From Ceratobasidium sp. AG-K (Eukaryota > Basidiomycota > Agaricomycetes > Cantharellales > Ceratobasidiaceae), in NCBI GenBank assembly GCA_037039685.1, contig JAWNGF010000001.1, forward strand, positions 62,001 through 126,000: a stretch of 64,000 bases of DNA. Reading direction: 5' to 3'. The translations under genes were made by a program, and so were the position numbers. Positions within the stretch are counted from its first letter, which is position 1. Every line of letters starts with the position of its first letter. Below the pieces are notes generated by a model, which saw only the letters and a list, made by a program, of their open reading frames with translations, ran no database searches and had not been told where the DNA came from. Below, one piece after another: positions 33,170 to 43,707 of this stretch.

Positions 33170-34812
33170 GCTTGAGGCCCGCATTACTGTGTGCACAACT
33201 TTGCGCAACTTTCAGCCCAAGTCCAGGTGCAAGATGTGATATTGTATTTCAAATCAAGGCTTGCACTTCTGTGTGCGCAACTTTTGCGCAACCTTGAGTC
33301 CAAGTCCCGGTGGGTCATGTGACATGCTATTTGCAATCAAGGCTTGCACTTCTGCGTGCGCAACTTTTGCGCAACTTTGAGTCCATGTCCTGTTGTTGCA
33401 CTATAATATATTGTGTAATTCCATGGCTTGCACTTTTGTGTGCGCAAATTTTGCGCAACTGTTAGTCCAAGGGCAGTTGTGGCGCTGTAATACATCATTT
33501 CACACAATGGCTTGTATTTCTGCGTGCACAACTTTTGCGCAACTTTGAGTCCAAGTCCAGGTGAGTCATGTGATATTTTATTTCCAATCAAGGCTTGCAC
33601 TTCTGCGTGCGCAACTTTTGCGCAACTTTGAGTCCATCCTGTTGTTGCACTACTCTACCAAAAACAGAATATCTTGTTTGGTTCAAGAGGTCTCGGGATG
33701 AGGGGACCTCTCTCGTGGAGCTTGTGAGCGCTCACGAGTTGTCACGAGATTTCACAAGCAAAAACAATCACTTTGCTCGTTTGGCTCATGAGCGATTACG
33801 AGCTGTCACGGTCCCTCTAGAGATGTACAAGAGAGGTCCCCCAATCCTGAGACCCCCTGAGCCAAACAAGATTTTTGATGTTGGTAGAGTATGATGTATT
33901 GTGTAATTCCATGGTGTACACTTCTGTGTGCACAAATTTTGTGCAACTTTGAGTCCAAGGCCAGTTGTGGCACTGTAATACATCATTTCACACAATGGCC
34001 TGTACTTCTGTGTGCGCAACTTTTGCGCAACTTTGAGTCCAAGCCCATGTGAGTCATGTGACATGCTATTTCCAATCAAGGCTTGCACTTCTGTGTGCGC
34101 AAAAATTGCGCAAGTTTTAGTCCATGTCCTGTTGTTGCACTATAATATATGGTGTAATTCCATGGCTTGCACTTTTGTGTGCGCAAATTTTGCGCAGATT
34201 TTAGTCCAAGGCCATTTGTGGCGCTGTAATACATCATTTCACACAATGGCCTGTACCTCAGTGTGCGCAACTTTTGCGCAACCTTGAGTCCAAGTCCCGG
34301 TGGGTCATGTGACATGCTATTTGCAATCAAGGCTTGCACTTCTGCGTGCGCAACTTTTGCGCAACTTTGAGTCCATGTCCTGTTGTTGCACTATAATATA
34401 TTGTGTAATTCCATGGCTTGCACTTTTGTGTGCGCAAATTTTGTGCAACTTTGAGTCCAAAGCCATTTGTGGCACTGTACTTCATTATTTCACACAATGG
34501 CTTGTACTTCTGTGTGCACAACTTTTGCGCAACTTTGAGTCCAAGTCCAGGTGAGTCATGTGATATTGTATTTCCAATCAAGGCTTGCATTTCTGCGTGC
34601 ACAACTTTTGTGCAAGTTTTAGTCCATGTCCTGTTGTTGCACTATGATGTATTGTGTAATTCCATGGCTTACACTTCTGTGTGTGCAGATGTTGTGCAAC
34701 TTTGAGTCCAAGTCCAGTTGTGGCACTGTAATACATCATCTCAAAAAATGGCTTGTACTTCTGAGTGCACAACTTGTGCACAACTTTTAGTCCATGTCCT
34801 GATGTGGCACAG
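33170..34812 (+). repeat. Minisatellite array with GCGCAA-hairpin units
   Basis: About twenty monomers of roughly 80-95 bp share the core CTTGCACTTCTGTGTGCGCA followed by ACTTTTGCGCAACTTTGAGTCC. Three monomer types (ending in ATGTCCTGTTGTTGCACTA, GGCAGTTGTGGCGCTGTAAT and CAGGTGAGTCATGTGATAT) alternate, giving a higher-order unit near 265 bp. Each core is an imperfect palindrome around TTGCGCAA. Short open frames in it are repeat artefacts. A MITE sits at 33653-33889 and a gypsy element interrupts the right end. Confidence 0.88.
33653..33889. mobile_element. MITE with TA target duplication, 237 bp
   Basis: The ends read CTCTACCAAAAACAGAATAT and, inverted, CTCTACCAACATCAAAAATC; the similarity continues inward through CTTGTTTGGxTCA and GGTCTC for about 48 bp. 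TA flanks both sides. Uninterrupted neighbouring units read GTTGCACTATGATG, which shows the empty site. There is no coding capacity. TA duplication suggests mobilisation by a Tc1/mariner-like transposase (inference). Confidence 0.8.
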
Positions 34813-35268
34813 TGTCGCAAGCTTCTTCTTGGTGGCTATGAGACAAGCCGCGATGGAGAGTGGACGGCACTAAGACCTAAGTGACCTCTTGAACCGCAAC
34901 ACACTTAAGCGTCTGTAGGCTCTTGAGGGTAGGGGTGGTTCTAAGTGTCACTCAAAGGGGATGTTTAGACGAGACAAAACAAGCTGGGGTTACCAGGCTT
35001 GTTGGTCCTCTATATATATTCAAGAAGTGGCCGAGTCATACAAGGCGCAGCCACATGAGTCATACAGTCTACCAGTCAGGAGTGTCCAAGTGAGTCATGC
35101 TGTATGAACAGACATGACTCGTACAAAGCACAGCCGCGTCACACAATGTAACAGGATAACCACAAGAAGGTGGCAACGCGGCGAACGGAAACGGAACACA
35201 ATCACAATAGAAGGGAACAGGCGGGCGAGACAACAGGCGAGTCCGATGGAGTGAGCTAGCTCACGACA
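34813..35268 (-). repeat. 3' LTR of the gypsy element
   Basis: 456 bp, TG...CA ends, one difference by eye from the other LTR. It contains a TATATATAT tract at about 35012-35020 that could belong to the promoter in the 5' copy. Confidence 0.92.
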
Positions 35269-35309
35269 TTACTCCCCCCTAAGAGTCCGTTTGGGGGACC
35301 TGAACGGAC

Positions 35310-36074
35310 CTACTGCACTGCACAGTCCTTTTCCTTCTTCAGCATATACTCCTCCAGCCCCTCCTCCTCCTCCAAGGTCAGGTCGATGGGATTAAAAACG
35401 GTATTTCCCGGTTTGTCCGAGAACTTCTCCCATTCCTCCCAAGTCTCTTCCTTCATCCAGTCCGCCTTGGACCACTCCAAGACCCTCTCCTGGGCCTCCA
35501 CAAACTCCCCATCCCATTGTCGCACATCGGGCTCTGCCTCCTTCCATGCCGACACGTCAGTCTCCTCCTTCTTCCACCAGTAGGGTTCCCATTCGATCTT
35601 CTCCTTCTGGTATCTGCCTCTCTCCATCCTCCAGTCGCTCAGGTCCTTCTCGTAGTTGGCGTCCCAGGCATCGTTCCATCTAGGTCGGAGCGTTGGCTGC
35701 CTCCCGTCGTAACCTGGTACCCACTCGCTCGCGTACGCTCCTTCTTGTCCCCATTCGACCACTCCGAGCATGTGGGTGGAGAGGAGGATGACCTCCGAGA
35801 CCTGGAAAGCAGCGCACCCTCGACAGACGAATATGTCCTTTCGTAGGAGCTGCATGCGTGTCGGCCATTTTTTCCCAACCCACTGGAATTCCCCCAGGTC
35901 TGAGTGGAGGATATCGTCTGAGGCCCTGAAGTGCATCCTTCCAGAGCCTTGTTGCGACCTCTTGAAGACGTAGAGGGCAGCTCCGGAGTCGAGGATCCTT
36001 GCCGTGGCGAAGGCAGGTCCTTCGAGGACGCGGGTGAGGTTGTTGGCAATGGTGGAGCGGGTGACAGCAGGCAT
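35310..36074 (-). CDS. Third (3') ORF of the gypsy element, 254 aa, unknown
   Basis: An uninterrupted frame starts at ATG 36074 (MPAVTRSTIANNL) and ends 42 bp before the 3' LTR. The pol frame is open across it up to 35639, but the sequence of this frame looks more protein-like: a folded N-terminal half (RILDSGAALYVFKRSQQGSG, FQWVGKKWP, ILLSTHMLGVVEWG) and a Trp/Glu/Lys-rich helical half (KADWMKEETWEEWEKF). It sits where env or accessory genes lie in other elements, but I see no signal peptide or membrane span. Function unknown. It could be expressed from a spliced or subgenomic RNA. Confidence 0.6.
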   Translation of the reverse strand: MPAVTRSTIANNLTRVLEGPAFATARILDSGAALYVFKRSQQGSGRMHFRASDDILHSDLGEFQWVGKKWPTRMQLLRKDIFVCRGCAAFQVSEVILLSTHMLGVVEWGQEGAYASEWVPGYDGRQPTLRPRWNDAWDANYEKDLSDWRMERGRYQKEKIEWEPYWWKKEETDVSAWKEAEPDVRQWDGEFVEAQERVLEWSKADWMKEETWEEWEKFSDKPGNTVFNPIDLTLEEEEGLEEYMLKKEKDCAVQ

Positions 36075-39000
36075 TGTAGAGGGCAAAAGAGATTTAAAGC
36101 GTAGAGTTGGTGGTGTTTCTTGGAGTAGTAGCAAGTTTTGCAAGTGACACTACCTGTTTCACTCCCCCTGCCTTTTATCTTCCTTGGAGTGTAGTTAGAT
36201 GGCGTGGGAGCTTCAGGGTGTCGGCGTAGAAGGTCCTTGATGATCTTTGAAAGGTGACCAAAATCTTCCGCCCTTTGTTCTGTGTCTTCTTCACTTCCAT
36301 AACCCTTCCATCTGACCCTGTAAAAAAGGCCGTCCTTTGTCTCCTTCCAGTCCAAGATCTTCTCTACTTCGTATTCTTCTTCTCCGTCTTCTGTTATGAT
36401 CGGCGGTGGTCGGGGTTGGTTGCGGCTGAATTCGGTGTCTCCCTTGTAAGGGCTGAGCAAATCGATGTGGAAAACAGGGTGCACCCTCATTGTTGCCGGC
36501 AGATCAAGCTCATAAGCATGTGATCCTATCTGTCGCTTCACGACAAATGGCCCGTGCTTTTTGTTGTCCAGTTTCTTTGAAGGTCTTTTTGTTTGAATGT
36601 TCTTTCCAAGTAGCCATACTAGATCTCCTTCTTGGTACTTGTCCTTTGGCTCTTCTTCTGGGAGCCTTTGGGTTTCCATAGATGCGATTGCTTCGTCGTG
36701 GATTTTACGCCATTTTCCTGTGATGTTGTTTGCTTCTGGAACCGCTGATTCTTCCGCTGAGATGTTCCACAGTGGTTCCCTCCCGTAGACAATTTCGAAA
36801 GGGGAACTACCTGTTACCCGATGCTTCTGTAGATTATAGCTGAACTCCGCAATCGGTAATAAGTCCGCCCAATCATCCTGCCGGTAGTTGACAAACGATC
36901 GTAGCCAGCCTTCCATCCATTGATTGATTCTCTCCGTTATTCCATCTGTTTGGGGGTGGTAGGCTGTACTGAATCCTGGGCTAGTTCCAATTTTCTCATA
37001 AATGGCTTTCATAAGTTTGGAATTAAAAGTAGTCCCTCGGTCTGAGATCGTGCTTCTTGGGAAACCGTGCAGTTTCCAAACATTTGTGATGAAAAGATTT
37101 GCAAGGTCGCTTGCCGTGTGAGATTCTTTGCAGGGTATGAAGTGCGCCATTCTTGAGAATCGGTCCACCACTACTAAGATGCTATCTGATCCTCTGGATT
37201 TTGGTAGCTTCACCACAAAGTCGAACGCTATGTCTTCCCACGGTCCTTTTGGAATCTCCAGAGGCTTGATTGGGACTATTGACTTTGATCCCTTTGTCCG
37301 CTGGCAGGTCTCGCAGGATTCCACGTATCTGTTTATGCTTTGCTTCATCCCTGGCCAGAAGTACCTTCTCGATATTAGTTCCAGTGTTCTAGCTTGTCCT
37401 TGATGTCCCGCGATTTTTGAGTCGTGATGAACTCGCATAATGGCCAGTCTGGCTTCCTTATCTTCTGGTACGTAGATTCTTCCCTTGAACCATAATAGTC
37501 CTTCCTTGAAATCATAATCTTTTGCGCTGTGCTGAAGGGTTTTTGGTAATGTTTCCCTCGATTTGCAGATTTCTTTGATTTGTGCCAATCCTTCATCTGT
37601 TTCCTGAGCTTCCTTGATAGTTTCTATGATGTTTGTGTCTATATGTCCCATAAACCCTTTGAACCTTTCGACAGATATCATAACTTGTTCGGGTGTTGGG
37701 ATATCTTCATGGTCTGATCGTCTTGACAACAGATCCGGTTTAGATGATAGGATTCCAGGGCGATATATGATGTCGAAGTTATAGGAGGCAAGCAGCTGGT
37801 GCCATCTTGCGTGTCGGCGGTTGAAAGTTCTTGCTTCCTTCCAAAATTGTAGGTTCCTATGATCGGTGTAGATGGTGATGGGGTCCCTTGTTCCTTCAAG
37901 GTATAGTCTCCAATGTGTTAAAGATTCTATGATAGCCATAAGTTCTTTATCGTGGACGTCGTAGTTGAGTTGAGCCTCGTTGAAAGACTTTGAAAGAAAA
38001 GCAATAGGGTGTAGGTAGCCGTCGTCTTGTCTTTGCGACAAGATTGCTCCCATTGCTACTCCACTTGCGTCTGTTTCTAGGAAAAAGGGCTTGTCAGGGT
38101 TTGGATGGCGTAGAGTGGGTTCCTTGCTGATTTCCGCTTTTAGGGCTTCAAAAGCTTCCTGCTGATTGTTTCCCCATTCCCACTTGTTCTCCTTTCTTGT
38201 TAAGGATGTCAGGGGTTTTGCTAATCGGCTGAAATTCGGTACGAATCTTCGGTAGAAATTTGCAAATCCTAGGAATGCTTGGACCTGCTTGATTGTTTTT
38301 GGTTCCTTCCACTCCTTTATTGCCTTGACCTTTTCTTCCTCCATTGAGATGCCCGAATCGCTGATTCCAAGTCCAGTATACGTTAATTTTGTGACGAAGA
38401 ACTCGCATTTTGGAAGCTTTGCGAAAAGATTTTCCTCCATTAAGATCTTCAGCACTTTCCTGACATCCACGGAATGTTGACTTCTGTCCTTAGAGAAGAC
38501 TAGGATGTCGTCGATATATACTATGACACATACGTCGATGAGGTCATGGAAGATGTGGTTCATATATCTTTGGAAAATGGCGGGCGCGTTTTTTAGTCCA
38601 AAAGGCATGACGACGTATTCGAACAGTCCTTCCTTTGTTCTGAAAGCTGTCTTCCATTCGTCTCCTTCCCTGATTCTGATATTGTTGAAACCCATGCGCA
38701 AATCGATCTTGGAGAAAATTTTTGCGTCCTTGATCTTATCCAAGAGGTCTTCCATTAGGGGCATTGGGAATCTGTCATCCTTCGTGATGGCGTTCACTCC
38801 TCTGAGATCTTGAACAAGTCGTAGTTGGCGTACTGCCCCTGGATTTTTGGGATCGATCGGTTTTTTGACAAAGAAGCAAGGTGATGCAATGGGTGATTTG
38901 CTTGGTCGGATTTTCCCCGCTGCGATTTCTTCATCCAAGTATTCTCTCAGTGCAATTGACTCTGCTGGAGAGAGTGGGATAGGTCTGGCTGGTTTCGGAA

Positions 39001-39573
39001 GTTCAGATCCTTCCTTGAAGTCGATGGCGCAGTCGTATGGGCGATGATCCGGGATTCTCTTGAATTTTTCTTCGCTGAAGACGTCGGCAAATTCCTTGAA
39101 TTCTTTGGGCAGGTCGTCTATTGAGGCCGTCCTTGCTTGAATGGCTTCTGTCCGCCATGATATGTGCTTTGTTTTCCAATCGATGACAGGGTTCGATTCT
39201 TCTAACCATTCCAATCCTAGGATAAGTTTAGTTTCTCCAGTGGGCATAGCAAAGAAGACTTGTTTGAAGGTTCTTCCTTCTACTTCTAGTTCCAGTTTTG
39301 CTTTGAAACGTATTTGGTGAGAGAGTTCTTTCCCCTGGATACCAATTACTTTTCTAGGAGTGGAGAGTTCCATGAGTGGAATGTTGTTGGATCGAGCCCA
39401 CGCAATGTCCAGGAAGTTCTTTGATGCTCCAGAATCGATGAGGGTTGGGATAGGTTCTGTGATTCCGGCAATGTTCGCGTAAACAATGGTAGATTCATTT
39501 GTCGCTCTAAAGTACATTGTTTCCATTGCCGGTTTCTTGGTCTCTCCACACACAGTTAGAGGGAGACCCCTTC
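35639..39573 (-). CDS. pol: gypsy pol polyprotein (PR-RT-RNaseH-INT-chromodomain)
   Basis: The frame is open for about 1,310 codons. In order it has aspartic protease (LIDSGASKNFLD), reverse transcriptase (FVKKP, MPFGLKNAP, YIDDILVF), RNase H (LETDASGVAMGAIL, DHRNLQFW) and the integrase zinc domain (H-x3-H with CETC). The integrase core follows (DFVVKLPKS, ISDRGTTF, TDGITERIN: D, D, E all present), with a C-terminal chromodomain (YEVEKILDWKETKDGLFYRV then WKGYG). This makes it a chromovirus. No stop or frameshift breaks the catalytic domains. The first ATG lies 24 bases into the frame after gag, and expression most likely depends on the -1 shift site at 39574-39580. The last about 150 codons overlap the 3' ORF and may not be functional coding. 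Confidence 0.93.
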
Positions 39574-41394
39574 TTTTCCCGAGTCTTCCGTAATTGTTGC
39601 CTCCCTTCCTTTAACGTTGGGTTCCGTCGTTATCCATTCCTTGGACGGGCATTTGAATGAACGGTGTCCTTCCTGTCCACACTTCAAGCAGCGGTTGCTT
39701 GCCATCCTTGCTTTGTACACTTCGTCGGGTAGCCGCTTTGTAGAGGATTGTCCGCTAGTGGTTGGTTGGGCTGCCTTCTTCCCTGTAGAGCCTTTGATTT
39801 GTTGCAATTTCTGGTCAATAGAGATTGCGATTGAGATCCATCGGTCAAGGGACAGCTCTCGTTCCGTTCCGTCTTCGTTAATCAGGGTCAATTCAAACCG
39901 AGCTAGTTCGGTCTTTACTTCGGGCTTCAGTCCTTCCTTGAATTGGTTGATCAGTGCTTCCTGTCCCCAGTTGACGTCAACCAGTAGGTAACGGAATTCA
40001 GAAGCATAGTTTGCCACCGAATTGTTCTGCCTGCATTTCCTGATATCGATTTCGGCTTTTGCCTTTTTGTTGGGGTCGCTAAATTGTTCCATGAAGTGTG
40101 CTTTGAAACCTTCCCATGAGGCGAGACTTTGGTTAATTTCTCCTTGGTTAAGCGATCGTAAGAGAACTTGTGCCCAGTGAGTGGCGGCTTTGTTCTCAGA
40201 TTTGAAGTTTGCTAGGGCTTCGCGGATCCTTTCCTCGTCGGAAGTGTATTGATCACCTAGACGTACAAAGTAGCTTTCCATTTGCGTGATGAACATCTCA
40301 GCGCCTTCTCCTTTCTTTCCGTCGAAGGATTCCGGACGAGTCACCTTGGGACGACGTGAACCGCTGCTGATGTTTGGGTTCTCGGTCAGTCTTTGGATTC
40401 TTAATTCTAATTCGTCGATCCTGGTAGATTCTGCGTCTGGATGTGGTGGAGAATTTGATCGCCTAGAGGGAATCCCGTGCAGGGATGCTTCGTCCATTTC
40501 TTCTCGCATATTGTTGATGGTTTCCTGAACTTCTGTGATTTTGGTAGTGAAGGAGGCTCCTTCCTGTCGTAGGGTTTCTAGTCCTTGTGTTACTGCCTCA
40601 TTCCATTCGAGTTGTCCTTGTCTGGTAGTGTTGAGCTCCTCGCGCACATTATTCACTAGTCCTTGGGTATTGGTAACTTCATTTCGAAGGCGGGTTACAT
40701 CTTGACCGACTAGAAAGGAATTGTGTTCGCCATTTCTTGCCGAGTTCAGAATGTCCGTCAAGGTTCCTTGTAGGGCATTGATGGAGTCATTAAAGATTTG
40801 CTGGTTGTTTGCTAGAACTTGTGTGGCTTGTTCTAGACCACCAAGCCTTCGATCTATAGTAACCCTCATTCCGTCTATAACCCTAAGGGTGGCATTGTGT
40901 CTTCCTTCTAGGAGGTCGTCCAGGTCGTCTAGGTTACTGATTACAGTTCTGCCGCTGGAGCTGGAACTTGAACTTGAACTTCCTGGATCACCGGCGCTTT
41001 GCTGTACCGGAGCTGATTGCTGGGAGTAACCCTGTGGGACATATGGTGGTGCTGGAATCGCTGGTGTAACTGGCTGGGAAGCCATTGGGATCGGTCCTGC
41101 ATTGGTGATAGTTCCTCCAATTTGAGGGACTGTGGGTACATTGGGGATGTGTGGTGTAGGCGGAGGTCTAATGGGAGCAAGCGACACGCCCCCATGAGCT
41201 TCAGGTTGGGGTGAAAAGAACTGCCTTCTAGTCCCTAGTGGCCACAAGGGACGTGACGGTCCTGGACTTCCAGTTGGAATGCGGATCGCAGCTGGAGTGG
41301 GGTCATTCGTGAGATCTCCTGGTTCCCTATTCGTGATAGTGGGTTCTTCCTCTTGTACAGTTGTCATATCGGGGATGCCGAAAGCTCCCGGCAT
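39556..41394 (-). CDS. gag: gypsy gag polyprotein, 612 aa (start uncertain)
   Basis: The frame runs from ATG 41394 to the TAA at 39556. The first 130 residues are Pro/Gln-rich and a Ser-rich stretch follows. A long coiled coil (residues about 165-300) precedes the capsid-like region (RPESFDGKKGEGAEMFITQM onward, about 345-480), and a CCHC zinc knuckle (CLKCGQEGHRSFKC) lies near residue 575. A second ATG at 41561 opens a different frame (MSIQEDGGSRPSS) that looks like the genuine gag N-terminus. The two frames overlap near a G-rich stretch at about 41420-41440, suggesting a one-base change in this copy or use of the internal ATG. Confidence 0.85.
   Translation of the reverse strand: MPGAFGIPDMTTVQEEEPTITNREPGDLTNDPTPAAIRIPTGSPGPSRPLWPLGTRRQFFSPQPEAHGGVSLAPIRPPPTPHIPNVPTVPQIGGTITNAGPIPMASQPVTPAIPAPPYVPQGYSQQSAPVQQSAGDPGSSSSSSSSSGRTVISNLDDLDDLLEGRHNATLRVIDGMRVTIDRRLGGLEQATQVLANNQQIFNDSINALQGTLTDILNSARNGEHNSFLVGQDVTRLRNEVTNTQGLVNNVREELNTTRQGQLEWNEAVTQGLETLRQEGASFTTKITEVQETINNMREEMDEASLHGIPSRRSNSPPHPDAESTRIDELELRIQRLTENPNISSGSRRPKVTRPESFDGKKGEGAEMFITQMESYFVRLGDQYTSDEERIREALANFKSENKAATHWAQVLLRSLNQGEINQSLASWEGFKAHFMEQFSDPNKKAKAEIDIRKCRQNNSVANYASEFRYLLVDVNWGQEALINQFKEGLKPEVKTELARFELTLINEDGTERELSLDRWISIAISIDQKLQQIKGSTGKKAAQPTTSGQSSTKRLPDEVYKARMASNRCLKCGQEGHRSFKCPSKEWITTEPNVKGREATITEDSGKEGVSL
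39574..39580 (-). promoter_or_regulatory. -1 programmed ribosomal frameshift slippery site (GGGAAAA)
   Basis: In the gag frame the bases read TCG GGA AAA, so the heptamer is G GGA AAA (X XXY YYZ). It lies 15 nt before the gag stop (39556-39558). Shifting back one base enters the pol frame, which is open here. Confidence 0.65.
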
Positions 41395-41591
41395 TGATGT
41401 TTGGCTTTGGGAGCGTGCTCGGGCAGGGCCTCCCCTCCCGCTTGGATTTGAGCGATATCTTGTTCGTTTAGTGACCCTGTGGGCCTTGCTGCCCGACTGG
41501 GTCCTCTTCTTGTTGATATAGTGGATGAGGGGCGTGATCCTCCATCTTCTTGAATAGACATGTTTGTATGTTTGTTAAGCTTGTTTTGTAA

Positions 41592-42047
41592 TGTCGCAAG
41601 CTTCTTCTTGGTGGCTATGAGACAAGCCGCGATGGAGAGTGGACGGCACTAAGACCTAAGTGACCTCTTGAACCGCAACACACTTAAGCGTCTGTAGGCT
41701 CTTGAGGGTAGGGGTGGTTCTAAGTGTCACTCAAAGGGGATGTTTAGACGAGACAAAACAAGCTGGGGTTACCAGGCTTGTTGGTCCTCTATATATATTC
41801 AAGAAGTGGCCGAGTCATACAAGGCGCAGCCACATGAGTCATACAGTCTACCAGTCAGGAGTGTCCAAGTGAGTCATGCTGTATGAACAGACATGACTCG
41901 TACAAAGCACAGCCGCGTCACACAATGTAACAGGATAACCACAAGAAGGTGGCAACGCGGCAAACGGAAACGGAACACAATCACAATAGAAGGGAACAGG
42001 CGGGCGAGACAACAGGCGAGTCCGATGGAGTGAGCTAGCTCACGACA
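41592..42047 (-). repeat. 5' LTR of the gypsy element
   Basis: 456 bp, co-linear with 34813-35268 and directly followed on the right by the CACAG target duplication. It would carry the element's promoter. Confidence 0.92.
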
Positions 42048-42300
42048 CACAGTAGTTCATGATTCTTTACCTTGGCTTGCACTTCTGTGTGCACAACCTT
42101 TATACAAATTTCAGCCCAAGTCCCACTATGGTCAAAGTTTGTGAATTCTCTTGTCATTATTACCTCTAAAACCCTGCTATATTTATGTATTGAAGTTTTT
42201 GTGCATGTACCAGTGGATGTGAGTGCTCACCCTACAACAGCTCTAGGTTTAACCTGCCTATTTGAAGCTGGGTTGTGCCTAGAGTTCTGCCTACTTTCCC
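42048..42300. repeat. Left copy, right half of a roughly 500-bp segmental duplication
   Basis: CACAGTAGTTCATGATTCTT through CCCATTAACCT reappears almost unchanged at about 43314-43573. The sequence left of the gypsy element (about 34565-34812) reappears at about 43068-43318. The gypsy element therefore entered the left copy after the duplication. Confidence 0.85.
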
Positions 42301-43067
42301 CCATTAACCTGAGCGTCCTGTTACAGGCCGGGCTGGCGTCGCTGTGCTTCCCTGCTGCACATCGCGCCGGGGATTCGCGGGTGCCGGTTGTCAGGTGCCT
42401 AGTGACGTGGAACAATTTAGCACACGTGGGCTCGCTTAGGCGGACATGTGTAGCCGAGGAGTGACGTGGCCGGCTGCCAAGGATTTGTTCCTTTGTACCG
42501 TGCCGAGTGGCGTGGTCTTGGCTGTTGACACGTGTCAACTTCGGCCGCCGAGACCTATGTTGTCATACTATCATTCGCTGATAGGTTATCTTGCTTAAAT
42601 CGCCAAGCCGGCCGCCGTGCTGCTTAGCGTGGGAGTTCCTTGGCTCCCAGCAGATACATAAACAAGGGGATGAGCACTGATGAGGTGTCATACCGAAAGC
42701 GCTAGTATACGTTGTGTGCTAGCCCTTTGCTTTCATCCCCACTTCGCTCGTGCTCGCTGCGCTTCGCACTCGCTCCGTTCCATCCCGTTTCTAACCTAAC
42801 CTCCATCCCTGTCTAACCTAACCACCGAGATCTACTTGTCGTACTATCATTTGCTGATAGGTTATCTTGCTATTGCTTGGCGCTCAGCAGCCAAGCAGGG
42901 TCCTCTTGGCACCCTGGCAGATAAATACCAAGGGATGAGCACTGATGGGGTGTCATACCGAAAAGGCCTCTTGCACGTTGTGTGAGGGTTTTTTGCTTTT
43001 TCATCCCACTTCGCTCGTGCTTGCTGCGCTTGCACTCGCTACGCTCCATCTGTTCCTAACCTAACCT
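42301..43067. repeat. Insert with two tandem roughly 265-bp units
   Basis: Units at about 42566-42830 and 42835-43065 share GCTGATAGGTTATCTTGCT, GGGATGAGCACTGATG, GGTGTCATACCGAAA and ACTTCGCTCGTGC, each ending in CTAACCTAAC words. A perfect 16-bp palindrome GTTGACACGTGTCAAC lies at 42524-42539. I see no gene. It separates the two copies of the segmental duplication. Confidence 0.65.
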
Positions 43068-43573
43068 AATTGTATTTCCAATCAAGGCTTGCATTTCTGC
43101 ATGCACAACTTTTGTGCAAGTTTTAGTCCATGTCCTGTTGTTGCACTATGATGTATTGTGTAATTCCATGGCTTACACTTCTGTGTGTGCAGATGTTGTG
43201 CAACTTTGAGTCCAAGTCCAGTTGTGGCACTGTAATACATCATCTCAAAAAATGGCTTGTACTTCTGAGTGCACAACTTTTGCACAACTTTTAGTCCATG
43301 TCCTGATATGGCACAGTAGTTCATGATTCTTTACCTTGGCTTGCACTTCTGTGTGCACAACCTTTATACAAATTTCAGCCCAAGTCCCACTATGGTCAAA
43401 GTTTGTGAATTCTCTTGTCATTATTACCTCTAAAACCCTGCTATATTTATGTATTGAAGTTTTTGTGCATGTACCAGTGGATGTGAGTGCTCACCCTACA
43501 ACAGCTCTAGGTTTAACCTGCCTATTTGAAGCTGGGTTGTGCCTAGAGTTCTGCCTACTTTTCCCCATTAACC
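43068..43573. repeat. Right copy of the segmental duplication, with the empty gypsy site
   Basis: This contains the minisatellite units and flank found around the gypsy element. At about 43309-43322 it reads GGCACAGTAGTTCA uninterrupted, which is the pre-insertion target. Confidence 0.85.
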
Positions 43574-43707
43574 TACTAGACATCTTGCCTTGAAATTTTA
43601 ACTGAAGGATCTGATAGCTATGGTGTATTGTATTGATGACTGTGATTCTTCCCTCGATTCCCATCATGAAAAATATTACATAGTAATATTTCTCCACCAC
43701 CCTGTAG

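Larger units (their letters stand above)
34813..42047 (-). mobile_element. Ty3/gypsy chromodomain LTR retrotransposon, nearly intact
   Basis: The two 456-bp LTRs (34813-35268 and 41592-42047) begin TGTCG and end CGACA. By eye they differ at one position (35183 G versus 41962 A). CACAG occurs at 34808-34812 and 42048-42052 as a 5-bp target duplication, and a duplicated unoccupied site at about 43309-43322 shows the ancestral sequence. The order on the minus strand is gag, pol (protease, reverse transcriptase, RNase H, integrase, chromodomain), then a third ORF. A purine-rich tract (AGGGGGGAGTAA) abuts the 3' LTR at 35269-35280. The bases after the 5' LTR (TTACAAAACAAGC) are not the usual tRNA-Met binding site, so the primer is unclear. 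Confidence 0.95.

Noticed and set aside
33170..34812. CRISPR-like regular array
   Set aside because: Monomers are contiguous and related along their whole length with no unique spacers, and the genome is eukaryotic.
33337..34820. Open frames of 80-100 codons on both strands with KVAQKLRTQKCKP-type repeats
   Set aside because: They are translations of the minisatellite and occur on both strands; no start context or introns support genes.
42527..42541. CACGTG palindrome as a proven transcription factor site
   Set aside because: It lies in a repeat with no adjacent gene; reported only as part of the repeat structure.
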